From Bacillus sp. AFS006103 (GTDB taxonomy: Bacteria; Bacillota; Bacilli; Bacillales; Cytobacillaceae), in contig NTXX01000009.1 in the NCBI GenBank assembly GCA_002559145.1, positions 1 to 64,000 of the forward strand: DNA of 64,000 nucleotides, given 5' to 3'. The notes under the pieces are model-generated. The model had not been told where the DNA came from. It made no database searches and worked only from the letters and a program-made list of their open reading frames with translations. A program made the position numbers and the translations under genes. Below, piece by piece: positions 37,033 through 46,498 of the stretch. How positions within the stretch are numbered: position 1 is the first letter of the stretch; the number at the start of each line of letters is the position of its first letter.

Positions 37033-39246
37033 ATTATTTTCATTTCCTGATAATAGATATTCATCCATCTCATCCGCAGGAATGGGCTTACTAAAGAAAT
37101 AACCTTGACCAATTTTGCATTCATTTTCCTTTAAAAAATGGAGTTGTTCATTTGTCTCAATTCCTTCAGCAATCACAGAAAAGTTTAAATTCAAGCCCAT
37201 ATCTATAATCGTTTTCACCATTTTCCCTTGGTTAGAATGGTAAATGATATCATCGACAAATGATTTATCAATCTTTATTTTATCAATTGGAAGATGCTTT
37301 AAATAACTTAAAGAAGAATAGCCTGTTCCGAAATCATCGATTGAGAGAAGGACACCTAGTTCCTTTAATTCATTCAATATTATCGTTGAGTTCTCTAGGT
37401 TTTGCATAATACTTTCCGTTATTTCTAACTCTAAATGAATGCCCTTCAGATCAAATTCGTCCAATAAAGCGGAAATATATTCGATGAGATGGTCATCCTC
37501 AAATTGGCGGACCGAGACATTTACTGCGATAGGAAAGTCGTGGAAACCGAGAGTTTCCCATACTTTTCGCTGCCTGCACGCTTCCCGTAAAACCCATTTA
37601 CCAATCGGAACAATCAAGCCCGTTTCCTCCGCCAAAGGGATAAATTCTAACGGTGCGATCAGACCATGTTTAGGATGCTGCCAACGGATTAATGCTTCAA
37701 TTCCCACTAATTCTCCTGTTATCAAGGACATTTGCGGTTGATAATGAAGTATCAATTGATTCTGTTCCAGTGCTTTTCTTAATCCATTCTCCATCTCCAT
37801 TTTCCGAATGGAAATTCCATTTAAATTGGAGGAATAAAATTGAAAATTATTTTTACCACGTTCCTTGGCTTGATACATGGCCGTGTCTGCATTTTTTATT
37901 AAGGTCTCCACATCTACCCCATCGGCAGGGTAAAGGCTAATCCCGATACTTGGTGTGACAAAAAACTCTTGATCATTAACTTCGAGCGGATTTGTGAATT
38001 CGGATAGGATTTGCTGAGCTACAAGTTTGGCACGTTCTTTATCAATGCCCTCTAATAGGATAATAAACTCATCTCCGCCTTGCCTTGAAACAACCCCTTC
38101 GTTTTTCACCGTGGCTGCTAAACGGGCGGCAACCTTTTGTAGAATGAAATCACCGACTGTATGACCCTTTGTATCATTAATAATCTTAAACCGGTCTAAA
38201 TCTAAAAATAAAACTGCCAGCATTTTGTCATCTTGTTTAGCTAAGATTTCGTTTAGATGGTTTCTGAACTGATTTCGATTAGGCAAACCAGTCAATGAAT
38301 CGTAGAAGGCCATATACTGAATTGTTTTCTCCGTTTTCTTTCTCTCCGTAATATCCCTTCCGACCACTTGCACAGCAGATCTACCTTCATAAAAGATGGA
38401 AGTTGCTGCCATTTCAACATCAATGGTCTGACCATCTAAGCAATTCACCTGGAATTCAAATCTTAATTTCTCTTGATTATGGCGCCCCAAACTGCCTACT
38501 TTTTGTCTTATCGAATCAACGATATTTGAAGAAGCAAATTTCAGGGCCGATTCACCAATTACTTCTTCTGGACTGGATGCCCCGACTAACATCCGACCCG
38601 CTTCATTCATATATTCAATTTTTTCCCTGCTGACCACAGCGATAATATCAGGTGACATTTCTACTAAACTACGATAACGATCTTCGCTTTCTTTCCGATC
38701 TGTAATATCAAACAGGACACTATTAAAATCTACAAAATTACCTTTACCATCAAGTGTTGGAAATCCTCTATCCGAAATCCAACGAACTTCACCATCCGGT
38801 CGAACAATCCGATATTCACTTGTGACGGCTTCTCCTCTTGCTAATTTTTGCGCTCTCTCATCTAAAACAGCTAAGTCATCTGGATAAATTACCCTTTTCC
38901 AAAGATCTAGGTCCTTATAAAAATCGATATAAGAATACCCATATAATTTTTCAATCCCAGGTGTAATTAATAAAGTGTCTGACTTTAAATCATGTGACCA
39001 AATAGCTATATCTAACGTATCAAAAATATTCTTTAGTTTTAGTTTATTTATACGAAGTTCATCGTCATTCCTGCTCAATCCTTTTAAAAATTGAATGAGG
39101 AAGGGAAGGATGCCTATCAGAATAAAAATCGAAGTAAATTTGATAATACTCACGGATGGAAAAAATAAATCTAATAACTCCGACAAGACAATCAGACTAA
39201 ATACGAGCATCCAAATGAATATATAGTTTGTCTTTTTGATCCTCAT
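37015..39246 (-). CDS. Membrane PAS-PAS-GGDEF-EAL c-di-GMP enzyme
   Basis: 743-residue protein: two N-terminal membrane helices (about 8-28 and 34-54), PAS 1 (about 75-190, with a PAC ending DITDRKESE), PAS 2 (about 195-305, ending GRDITERKK), GGDEF (about 312-470) and EAL (about 485-735). The cyclase motif QGGDEF is intact, and EAL is intact as GIEALIRWQHP with later ETGLIVPIG, ELEITES and DDFGTGYSS. Both synthesis and hydrolysis of c-di-GMP are therefore possible. ATG 39246 with AGGGAG eight bases upstream is preferred over the longer frame. Monocistronic. Confidence 0.92.
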   Translation of the reverse strand: MRIKKTNYIFIWMLVFSLIVLSELLDLFFPSVSIIKFTSIFILIGILPFLIQFLKGLSRNDDELRINKLKLKNIFDTLDIAIWSHDLKSDTLLITPGIEKLYGYSYIDFYKDLDLWKRVIYPDDLAVLDERAQKLARGEAVTSEYRIVRPDGEVRWISDRGFPTLDGKGNFVDFNSVLFDITDRKESEDRYRSLVEMSPDIIAVVSREKIEYMNEAGRMLVGASSPEEVIGESALKFASSNIVDSIRQKVGSLGRHNQEKLRFEFQVNCLDGQTIDVEMAATSIFYEGRSAVQVVGRDITERKKTEKTIQYMAFYDSLTGLPNRNQFRNHLNEILAKQDDKMLAVLFLDLDRFKIINDTKGHTVGDFILQKVAARLAATVKNEGVVSRQGGDEFIILLEGIDKERAKLVAQQILSEFTNPLEVNDQEFFVTPSIGISLYPADGVDVETLIKNADTAMYQAKERGKNNFQFYSSNLNGISIRKMEMENGLRKALEQNQLILHYQPQMSLITGELVGIEALIRWQHPKHGLIAPLEFIPLAEETGLIVPIGKWVLREACRQRKVWETLGFHDFPIAVNVSVRQFEDDHLIEYISALLDEFDLKGIHLELEITESIMQNLENSTIILNELKELGVLLSIDDFGTGYSSLSYLKHLPIDKIKIDKSFVDDIIYHSNQGKMVKTIIDMGLNLNFSVIAEGIETNEQLHFLKENECKIGQGYFFSKPIPADEMDEYLLSGNENNGGIPI

Positions 39247-39503
39247 TCTGGTTTCTCCCTTTTCTGCATCAGCTTTCAGTGTTTTTCGAGATCCACTAAA
39301 CATAGCGTTATCTTTAAAATAACAAAAAATGATATACATAACAATCGAATTGAAACGATTACAACATTTACATAATAATATTTAATTGATTACGCTGTTC
39401 AAAAGTTCGTCATAACATTTCAAACATGCCGTAAACTAAAAATGAGCAAAAAAGAAACTGGTCATGAAAATCATAAATCAGTAGCATAACAGACGTAAAG
39501 AAA

Positions 39504-39528
39504 GGACGATTCAACTCATAAATCGTCC
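39504..39528. terminator. Second hairpin terminator, bidirectional
   Basis: GGACGATT (39504-39511) pairs perfectly with AATCGTCC (39521-39528), extendable through AAAGAA/TTCTTT. T-rich on both sides, so it backs up the glucosidase terminator. Confidence 0.7.
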
Positions 39529-39545
39529 CTTCTTTATTTTTTTGC

Positions 39546-39571
39546 GAAAAAAAATAAAGGGCTAGCAGCCC
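39546..39571 (-). terminator. Terminator of GH13-Gfo/Idh-ThuA operon
   Basis: On the minus strand GGGCT-GCT-AGCCC is followed by TTTATTTTTTTT, a few bases after the GH13 stop codon. Confidence 0.85.
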
Positions 39572-39579
39572 TCTATGAA

Positions 39580-41250
39580 TTACCTTATCATATATACCCT
39601 TGTTTCATAGGGTCTTAAGGTGAAGTTTTTCGGTAATTTCTTTCCCACCAGCTCATAATTGGTAAGGACCAGATTAGAGCTGGAATACGATAAACTCCCA
39701 GGGACACGAAACCTCGTTGATTTCCCACTAAAATTGTTAATAACAAGCGCCCTTTGCTTTCCCAAACTGCGAAGATACACAAATAGTTTGGGATGATTCG
39801 CTACTAATAGATCGTAAGTACCATAAACAAACACTGGGTTTTCTTTTCTTAAGTGAATCAAATTTTTATAGAAAGATAAAATCGAGTTTGGATCATCTAT
39901 TTGCGCCTCAACATTAATCTTAGTATAATTCGGATTTACTCCCAGCCATGTCTGTTTTGCGGTTGTAAATCCTCCCATGTTAGATGCATCCCATTGCATC
40001 GGTGTCCGGGCATTATCTCGGCCCTTTTCCCAAATAACCTTCATAATTTCGTCGTGGGAACGGCCTTTAGCTGTTTCAACATAATAGTAGTTAATCATGC
40101 CAACGTCGTTGTAATCTTCAATAGATGGGAATTGGACGTTTGTCATCCCAATTTCCTGACCTTGGTAAATAAATGGAGTACCTTTCATTAGGAAATATAG
40201 CGCTCCAAGCATTTTGGCACTCTCTTTCCAATACTCCTTGTCATTTCCCCAGTTAGATACCCGACGAGGCTGATCATGGTTTTCGATAAATAAGGCATTC
40301 CAGCCTCTGCCTTCCAAACCTGTCTGCCATTTGGTTAGAACCTTTTTCAACTTACGAACATCAATAGATTCATCTGCATCCTTATCCCACAAATCTAAAA
40401 ATTCGAACTGAAATATCATATTAAAATAGCCGTTTTCTTCGCCTACCCATTGATCTGCTTCTTTTAGGCCGACACCATTCGCTTCCCCAACGGTCATGAT
40501 GTCATAGTTCTTAATCGTTTTTTGCGAAAACTCTGTAAGAAACTCATCAATCCCATCCACATTCATCATTTTAGGAAAGCATGGAACATACACTAATTGA
40601 TCAGGGTTAGGCATATCTAGAAACCCTGGTTCCTTTTTAATATGTGAGATGGCATCTACGCGGAAGCCGTCGATCCCTTTATCTAGCCACCAGTTCACCA
40701 TATCGTATAAAGCTTCCCTTACCTCAGGGTTTTCCCAATTCAAATCAGGCTGCCGTGCGGAGAAGATGTGCATGAAATACTGTTCTGTTTCTTTATCAAA
40801 TCTCCAAGCAGGGCCACTGAAAATCGACTCCCAATTGTTCGGCGCTTTTCCATCTTTTCCATCTCTCCAAATGTACCAGTCACGTTTTGGGTTGTCTTTA
40901 GAGGAACGAGACTCGATAAACCATGGGTGTTCGTCGCTCGTATGATTGATGACCAAATCAAGGATTAATTTCATTCCACGCTGATGAACGCCTTCAAGCA
41001 GTTCGTTAAAGTCAGCCATCGTCCCGAAATCTTCCATAATATCTTGGTAATCGGAAATATCATAGCCATTGTCGTCATTGGGTGATTTGTACATTGGAGA
41101 GAGCCAAATGACATCTATTCCTAACCCTTTTAGGTAATCTAATTTTGCTGTGACACCAATTAAATCACCGATCCCGTCTCCATTGCTGTCCATGAAACTG
41201 CGGGGATAGACTTGATAGGCGACACTCTCTTTCCACCACTTTTTGTTCAC
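39580..41250 (-). CDS. GH13 alpha-glucosidase
   Basis: 556-residue GH13 enzyme of the oligo-1,6-glucosidase/alpha-glucosidase type (B. subtilis MalL 561). Nucleophile D199 (GFRVDAISHI), acid/base E256 (TVGEANG) and D326 (ENHDQPRR) are all present; no signal peptide, so cytoplasmic. Residue 200 is Ala, whereas Val at this site is linked to alpha-1,6 preference in Bacillus enzymes, so alpha-1,4 or other alpha-linkages are more likely. Last gene of the thuA operon, 22 bp after the epimerase gene. It may act on the same imported glycoside as its neighbours. Confidence 0.9.
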   Translation of the reverse strand: MNKKWWKESVAYQVYPRSFMDSNGDGIGDLIGVTAKLDYLKGLGIDVIWLSPMYKSPNDDNGYDISDYQDIMEDFGTMADFNELLEGVHQRGMKLILDLVINHTSDEHPWFIESRSSKDNPKRDWYIWRDGKDGKAPNNWESIFSGPAWRFDKETEQYFMHIFSARQPDLNWENPEVREALYDMVNWWLDKGIDGFRVDAISHIKKEPGFLDMPNPDQLVYVPCFPKMMNVDGIDEFLTEFSQKTIKNYDIMTVGEANGVGLKEADQWVGEENGYFNMIFQFEFLDLWDKDADESIDVRKLKKVLTKWQTGLEGRGWNALFIENHDQPRRVSNWGNDKEYWKESAKMLGALYFLMKGTPFIYQGQEIGMTNVQFPSIEDYNDVGMINYYYVETAKGRSHDEIMKVIWEKGRDNARTPMQWDASNMGGFTTAKQTWLGVNPNYTKINVEAQIDDPNSILSFYKNLIHLRKENPVFVYGTYDLLVANHPKLFVYLRSLGKQRALVINNFSGKSTRFRVPGSLSYSSSNLVLTNYELVGKKLPKNFTLRPYETRVYMIR

Positions 41251-41272
41251 TTGTACACCTCAGTTCTACTTT

Positions 41273-42241
41273 TTACACCCACCACATTTGCGAGACTGAT
41301 TCTTCAATTAAGACCGATTTTAAGTTCGTTACTGCGCGATTGAACCCTTCGTTAATAGACATAATTGGATCCTCATGTTCGATACTGACCACATAATCAT
41401 AGCCATAGGTTCTTAAGGCACTCATCATGTCAGACCATTCTTTCAGACTATGTCCGCACCCTACCGAACGGAAAGACCAAGCTCGTGATTTCACTTCTCC
41501 GTATGGCTGCATATCCGTTAATCCATACATATTCACATTTTCCTGATCAATGTACGTGTCCTTGGCATGAAAATGATGAATTGCATTTTCTTTGGCTAAA
41601 ATTTTAATCGCCGCAACAGGGTCAATCCCCTGCCACCATAAGTGACTTGGATCTAGGTTGGCACCAATGGCATCGCAGGTTTCTGCGCGTAGTTTTAAGA
41701 GTGTATAAGGTGTATGCACTAAAAAGCCGCCATGAAGTTCAAGGCCAATCTTGACGTTATGATTCTTAGAAAATTGGCCGACTTCTTTCCAATAAGGAAT
41801 CAGTTTTTCTTCCCATTGCCACTTTAACACGTCGCCATATTCATTCGGCCATGGAGTAACAGGCCAATTAGGATATTTTGCTCCCTCATGGTCCCCCGCT
41901 GTACCTGAAAAACAGTTCACAACCGGCACTTCAAGAAGTGAGGCTAGTTTAATCGTCTTTAGGAGTGTTTCATGCGAGTTTTTCGCAAATTCCTTTTCAG
42001 GAGAAATCGGGTTTCCATGACAACTAAATGCGCTGATTGTTAAATTGCGCTCCTCGATTTTTTGGAGATATTGTTTGCGAGCTTCCTCGTTTTCCAATAA
42101 CCCATCTAAATCGCAATGGTGGTTACCAGGATAGCAGCCGGTTCCGATTTCCACTGCATGCAGCCCTGCTCCTTTAACAGTATCAAGCATTTCCTCGAAT
42201 GATTTTTCAGCAAATAGTACCGTAAAAACGCCCAGTTTCAT
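41273..42241 (-). CDS. Sugar epimerase/isomerase-like TIM barrel (AP_endonuc_2)
   Basis: 322-residue xylose-isomerase-like barrel. Metal ligands are visible in GLELHGGFL (Glu), GANLDPSHLWW (Asp, His), HFHAKDTYID (His) and VSIEHEDP (Glu). Members of this family include IolE, L-ribulose epimerases and E. coli YcjR, which acts on 3-keto-hexoses. Position directly after a Gfo/Idh gene and ThuA supports a keto-sugar substrate. GAGAGGGGAA precedes the ATG. Exact reaction not determinable. Confidence 0.85.
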   Translation of the reverse strand: MKLGVFTVLFAEKSFEEMLDTVKGAGLHAVEIGTGCYPGNHHCDLDGLLENEEARKQYLQKIEERNLTISAFSCHGNPISPEKEFAKNSHETLLKTIKLASLLEVPVVNCFSGTAGDHEGAKYPNWPVTPWPNEYGDVLKWQWEEKLIPYWKEVGQFSKNHNVKIGLELHGGFLVHTPYTLLKLRAETCDAIGANLDPSHLWWQGIDPVAAIKILAKENAIHHFHAKDTYIDQENVNMYGLTDMQPYGEVKSRAWSFRSVGCGHSLKEWSDMMSALRTYGYDYVVSIEHEDPIMSINEGFNRAVTNLKSVLIEESVSQMWWV

Positions 42242-42269
42242 ATGAAATTCCCCTCTCTTTATTGAAAAA

Positions 42270-43307
42270 TTAATTTAGATCGCTAACTTTAACAATTTGT
42301 TTTGTTTCATTTGATTGTAAAGCTGCTAAAATCACCGCTAGTGATTTCAAGCCTTCTTCACCAGGCACAGGTGGCTCTTGATTATGCATAACAGCATCGA
42401 CAAAATGGTTGATCACATGTGTGGTCCGTTGTCCACCCGCATCATTGGACTGGATTTTTCCAAGTTGATAATTAACCACATCACCGCTGACATACTGAAC
42501 GACAAGAGAATTATTAGGATCATCCTCTAATCGAAGAATCGCCTTCTCTCCATAAATAATCGTCGAGTTATCTTCCTTACTGACATAAGCCCAGCTTGCT
42601 GCAAGTGTTCCAATAATCCCGGTTTCAGTTTTTAAAACACATACTGCATTATCATCGACATCCGCGAAGTCTTTAGCACTTGTTTCAACAAAGGAACCCA
42701 CCTCGGTAATTTCCTCACCTAGTACATATCTTAGTAAATCAGTCTTATGGACGCCTAAATCACCCATTGCCCCAACAAAGGCTTTATCCTTTTCAAAAAA
42801 CCAGCTTTCTTTCCCATCTACACTCCATCCCTCTGGGCCGCCATGCCCGAATGCTGTGCGGAAGCTATAAATTTTGCCAATTTCCCCGCTAGCAATCAAC
42901 TGACGTGCCCGTTGATGGGAGGCTACAAAACGCTGATTATGAGCAATCATTAGCTTTTTCCCACTTTCTTTGGCTGCGGCAATCATGGCCTCTGCTTCCT
43001 GTTTAGAAGTGGACATTGGTTTTTCACAAAGGACATGTAATCCTGCATTTAAGGCAGCAATCGAAATTGGAGCATGAAGATAATTTGGTGTACAAACACT
43101 GACTGCGTCAACGGTGCCGCTGCTTAATAATTCTTCATAATTTGTGTAGACTTCGACTTCATACTTTGCAGCAATTTGGTTAGCCCGTTCTTCATTACTA
43201 TCACATACTGCGACTAGTTCTACGTTTTTATTGGCTTGATATTCAGGTAAATGGCGATGCTGGGCAATACTGCCGCAACCGATGACCCCGACTCTTAACT
43301 TTCCCAT
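42270..43307 (-). CDS. Gfo/Idh/MocA oxidoreductase (ThuB/YcjS-like)
   Basis: 345-residue NAD(P)-dependent sugar dehydrogenase. Rossmann motif VGVIGCGSIAQHRHLPEY, catalytic-lysine motif CEKPMSTS, and MGDLGVHKTDLLRYV with the conserved Asp/His of the substrate domain. The ATG shares one base with the ThuA stop (TAATG), with AAAGGGGGG upstream, so the pair is translationally coupled. The coupled ThuA-Gfo/Idh pair recalls rhizobial thuAB, which forms 3-keto-disaccharides. A signal peptide is absent. Confidence 0.88.
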   Translation of the reverse strand: MGKLRVGVIGCGSIAQHRHLPEYQANKNVELVAVCDSNEERANQIAAKYEVEVYTNYEELLSSGTVDAVSVCTPNYLHAPISIAALNAGLHVLCEKPMSTSKQEAEAMIAAAKESGKKLMIAHNQRFVASHQRARQLIASGEIGKIYSFRTAFGHGGPEGWSVDGKESWFFEKDKAFVGAMGDLGVHKTDLLRYVLGEEITEVGSFVETSAKDFADVDDNAVCVLKTETGIIGTLAASWAYVSKEDNSTIIYGEKAILRLEDDPNNSLVVQYVSGDVVNYQLGKIQSNDAGGQRTTHVINHFVDAVMHNQEPPVPGEEGLKSLAVILAALQSNETKQIVKVSDLN

Positions 43308-44035
43308 TATTTTTGCCCCCCTTTGATTTGTTCTAGCGGTTTCGCATTTCCATAAACAGGACGGTCCCTTTTGACTGGAGCTGCCCATTTTACTGCATTG
43401 ATAATGACACGTTGAATCTGTTCATTATGATAGGTCGGATAGGTTTCATGTCCTGGCCTGAAATAAAATACTTTTCCGTTTCCACGTGTGTAGGTGATTC
43501 CGCTGCGGAATACTTCGCCGCCTTCAAACCAGCTCGTAAAAATGAGCTCATCCGGCTGAGGAATATCAAAATGTTCCCCATACATTTCCTCTTTTTCTAA
43601 TTCAATATATTCAGAGATTCCTTCAGTAATCGGATGGCTTGGGCTCACAACCCAAAGCCGTTCTTTTTCATCCGCTTCCCGCCACTTTAAATCACAGCTG
43701 GTTCCCATTAATGTTTTAAAGATTTTTGAAAAATGGCCGGAGTGCAGGACTATTAGACCCATTCCATTGAGAACACGCTGTTGCACTTTTTGGACAATCT
43801 CAACTTTTACTTCACCATGGGCTAGGTGTCCCCACCAAACTAGTACATCGGTGGCAGCAAGTACCTCATCTGTTAAGCCATGTTCCGGTTCATCAAGAGT
43901 GGCCGTTGTTGTTTCTATGCCTTCCGATTGAAGGAATTGGGCGATGGTACCATGGATCCCGGTTGGATAGATATCCCTAACGATTGGATTTTTTTGTTCA
44001 TGACGGTTTTCATTCCATACCGTAACTTTCAACAT
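43307..44035 (-). CDS. ThuA-family protein
   Basis: 242-residue ThuA (trehalose utilisation) family protein with a class-I amidotransferase-like flavodoxin fold: [11 protein letters not shown] at the start, [27 protein letters not shown] and the closing [18 protein letters not shown]. Rhizobial ThuA works with the dehydrogenase ThuB in disaccharide use; biochemical function is poorly known. First gene of the operon thuA-gfo/idh-epimerase-GH13, with the promoter and operator at 44071-44135. Confidence 0.9.
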   Translation of the reverse strand: MLKVTVWNENRHEQKNPIVRDIYPTGIHGTIAQFLQSEGIETTTATLDEPEHGLTDEVLAATDVLVWWGHLAHGEVKVEIVQKVQQRVLNGMGLIVLHSGHFSKIFKTLMGTSCDLKWREADEKERLWVVSPSHPITEGISEYIELEKEEMYGEHFDIPQPDELIFTSWFEGGEVFRSGITYTRGNGKVFYFRPGHETYPTYHNEQIQRVIINAVKWAAPVKRDRPVYGNAKPLEQIKGGQK

Positions 44036-44070
44036 GATAACGACTCCTTTTCATGATTACTTTATAGTTA

Positions 44071-44135
44071 ATTTTAGAGATTGATAGAATTAATGAAATG
44101 GCTTACATTGACTGATAGGGTGGAAAATATTGAAC
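44071..44135 (-). promoter_or_regulatory. thuA promoter with two-half-site operator
   Basis: Read on the minus strand: operator GTTCAATATTTTCCACCCTA, three bases, GTCAATGTAAGCC (44135-44100), one base, -35 TTTCAT (44098-44093), 16-bp spacer, -10 TAAAAT (44076-44071). The two half-sites TCAATATTTTCC and TCAATGTAAGCC are direct repeats 22 bp apart. The operator is 33/36 identical to the one at 62922-62957. Layout is that of a class-II activator site for an AraC-type protein. Confidence 0.8.
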
Positions 44136-44154
44136 TCCACTTCTTGTTGTCCAA

Positions 44155-44310
44155 TTTCATTTACCACGGCGGCGCTTTTTTTTCCTAATCGGTCAATGGA
44201 AATCTCTTTCATTTACCACGGCGACTCTATTTTTCCCTTTTCGGTCAATGGAACGCTTTTTCATTTACCGTATCGACAATTTTTAAACCTTTTCGGTAAA
44301 TGCATTCTTT
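44155..44310. repeat. Three 52-bp tandem repeats
   Basis: Units at 44155-44206, 44207-44258 and 44259-44310, each starting TTTCATTTACC and containing TCGGTMAATG at the same offset, all exactly 52 bp. Unit 3 keeps perfect inverted arms CATTTACC and GGTAAATG; units 1 and 2 have decayed to GGTCAATGG. The array runs up to the stop codon of the gene at 44310 and lies upstream of the thuA operator. Confidence 0.88.
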
Positions 44311-45389
44311 TAAATGGGATCAGCCTTGTACGCATCGAAATCCTTTATCACTTCGTTCGCTTCTGCTGCTTTAAAAATCGTTTCAATTAATCGTAAGACA
44401 CGGAGCACTTCCATATTTTTAACAATCGGTTCAGCTTTTCCTTCAATTACCGAAACCACGTTATCGTAGAAACTTTCCATCGTTGGTTCTACTTCCGGTA
44501 AATTAGATGTGCTGACGGCGGCTTCTGAAGGAGGGGCCATTGTTTTCGTTAAGCCCTGCCCGGCTTGGATTGGTTTCGGGGCCTCAATATCCACACCGAA
44601 ATTTTGTGTCACAATTCTGCCCTCCATGCTCCAGTCCTTAATCACCGCTGTTCCGGCAGTCCCTTTGACATACCACCTAGGTAATTGGATAAAATTCGTT
44701 GTCCCCACTTCAATTAAGGCGGTGGAGCCATTTTCAAAGGTGATGATTGTCTGGAAACCATCATCCACTTCATCTCCTAAGACATAGCTTAAATTGGCAT
44801 AGACACTGGTAATCTTACTATCTACCATAAACAGCAGTTGGTCGAGTAAATGGACACCCCAGTCTAAGAGCATTCCCCCGCCTGGCGCTTTCAGATGACG
44901 CCAATCTCCCGGAATCCCATTGGCTCCTTGGACACGTGATTCTATGTGAAAGATGTTGCCGATCATCGTTTTATCGTATATCTCTTTTATAGTTAGAAAG
45001 TCTTTATCCCAGCGGCGATTTTGATGGACGATAAAGTTACGCTCAGTCGCTTCTGCAACCTTCATAATTTCTTCTAAATCCTCGCTATAAATCGTGACTG
45101 GTTTTTCACAAATAACATGTTTCTTAGCGTTCAATGCAGCAATCGCTATTTCTTTATGGACATTGTTTGGCGTTGCAATCAGAACAATATCAACATCGTG
45201 ATCGGCTATCACTGCGGAGTAGCTTTCATACGATTTATATCCATCGACCGTTGATGCTGTACGTCTTTCTTCTAAAATATCAAAGGTTCCAACCACGTTT
45301 ATGGTTGGGTTTTCCTTTAATAACTTCGCGTGATAACTTCCCATCCCGCCATAACCAACTATTACTAAATTATAAGGTTTATTTGTCAT
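44310..45389 (-). CDS. Gfo/Idh/MocA oxidoreductase
   Basis: 359-residue NAD(P)-dependent sugar oxidoreductase. VIVGYGGMGSYHAKLL is the dinucleotide motif, CEKPVTIYS the catalytic-lysine region, and APGGGMLLDWGVHLLDQLL the substrate-domain motif. I favour the second ATG (45389), seven bases after AAGGAG; the ATG at 45395 is too close to it. Divergent from the AraC regulator at 45526 across 136 bp, which probably controls it. Substrate unknown. Confidence 0.88.
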   Translation of the reverse strand: MTNKPYNLVIVGYGGMGSYHAKLLKENPTINVVGTFDILEERRTASTVDGYKSYESYSAVIADHDVDIVLIATPNNVHKEIAIAALNAKKHVICEKPVTIYSEDLEEIMKVAEATERNFIVHQNRRWDKDFLTIKEIYDKTMIGNIFHIESRVQGANGIPGDWRHLKAPGGGMLLDWGVHLLDQLLFMVDSKITSVYANLSYVLGDEVDDGFQTIITFENGSTALIEVGTTNFIQLPRWYVKGTAGTAVIKDWSMEGRIVTQNFGVDIEAPKPIQAGQGLTKTMAPPSEAAVSTSNLPEVEPTMESFYDNVVSVIEGKAEPIVKNMEVLRVLRLIETIFKAAEANEVIKDFDAYKADPI

Positions 45390-45525
45390 TTTCATTACTC
45401 CTTCTCGGTCCGATTACGCCTTACTTATTTGATTCCATGTTAAACTTTTTCAATACAAAGAAACATAGATGATATAATTGAAACATCGACTATTTTGCTA
45501 TTTTATTTTTTCAGAAGGTGAGCAT

Positions 45526-46299
45526 ATGACAACAAATATATTATTTTGCGGCTATTCCTTTCACACTAATGGCTATCATTCGCAACATAAATCTGGATAT
45601 CCCTCTTATCTATTTCGCCTGCAAACAGAAGGACATTGTGAAGTTATCGTAAAGGGGAGAAAAGTGAATTTAGAGAAAGGTGACCTCCTGCTTATTAAAC
45701 CAGGTGATCACTATGAATTACTGGTTAAGGATGGACAAATCAGCGGGGACTATCATTTAGTCTGTGATGGTACTTGGCTGGACGATTGGTGGAGCCGTTC
45801 TACCAAGCAGGAAATCTCGCGAATCGATTTGGATGAAAAACTGCTCGCCCTATGGCGTCATATCATGATGGAAAAACGCCGCCCAGCATCGATTGAAAAC
45901 GAAGAACTCACTGGCTATTTGCTACGTGCACTTTGTTTAACGCTGGAACGGACAGTCCAAGAGACAGTTACAACCATCAATCATCCCTACTCGGTAACTC
46001 GGATGATGCGCTATATCGAAGAGCATGCAACGTCCAATTTTAAAGTAGAAGAGGTGGCTCTTCATGCTGGACTCAGCGTCTCTCGATCCGTCCATTTATT
46101 TAAAAACAGCATCGGCAAAACGATGATGGAATATGCACTGGAAATTCGTATGTCTGCAGCAATTGAGAGGATGAAATATAGTTCGATGACACTCGAGCAG
46201 ATTGCAGATGAATGCGGATTCGGGGCTTATTCTTATTTTCATCGAGTATTTAAAAAGAAGTACGGGGTCGCACCAGGGGAATACAGAAGAAGAGAATGA
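45526..46299 (+). CDS. AraC-family transcription regulator
   Basis: 257-residue regulator: N-terminal cupin (about 1-130, with GHCEVIVKGRKVNLEKGDLL and IKPGDHYEL) binds a ligand, probably a sugar; two C-terminal helix-turn-helix motifs (about 160-255, LHAGLSVSRSVHLFKNSIG and IADECGFGAYSYFHRVFKKK) bind DNA. ATG 45526 has GAAGGTGAG upstream. TTCAAT-N18-TATAAT (45449-45478) is a possible promoter. Divergent partner of the Gfo/Idh gene at 44310. Confidence 0.9.
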   Translation: MTTNILFCGYSFHTNGYHSQHKSGYPSYLFRLQTEGHCEVIVKGRKVNLEKGDLLLIKPGDHYELLVKDGQISGDYHLVCDGTWLDDWWSRSTKQEISRIDLDEKLLALWRHIMMEKRRPASIENEELTGYLLRALCLTLERTVQETVTTINHPYSVTRMMRYIEEHATSNFKVEEVALHAGLSVSRSVHLFKNSIGKTMMEYALEIRMSAAIERMKYSSMTLEQIADECGFGAYSYFHRVFKKKYGVAPGEYRRRE

Positions 46300-46428
46300 A
46301 AAAAGGTCCTCACCAAGAAAGACCAAAGAATAATTTAACTCGGTAATTCCGCATATACCCCCATCCCCAACGTAAACTATGCATGTATATACTTCTCCTT
46401 CCTATAGTTCATAAAAACTAAAGTGAAA

Positions 46429-46454
46429 AGCCCTCCTTTAATTAAGAAAGGGCT
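46429..46454 (-). terminator. Terminator after third Gfo/Idh gene
   Basis: On the minus strand AGCCCTTT and AAAGGAGGGCT pair around CTTAATT, followed by TTTTCACTTT. Located 45 bp after the stop of the gene at 46499. It ends the GH32 operon. Confidence 0.6.
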
Positions 46455-46498
46455 GTACCTAATTTACTAACCTATTTCTATTATCTCAATCCTTTAAG

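Larger units (their letters stand above)
39247..39579. other. Intergenic region with two terminators
   Basis: 333 bp without a gene. The left part holds the leader and unseen promoter of the GGDEF-EAL gene; the right part holds two strong hairpins. I saw no further structure and no operator resembling those elsewhere in the window. Confidence 0.5.
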
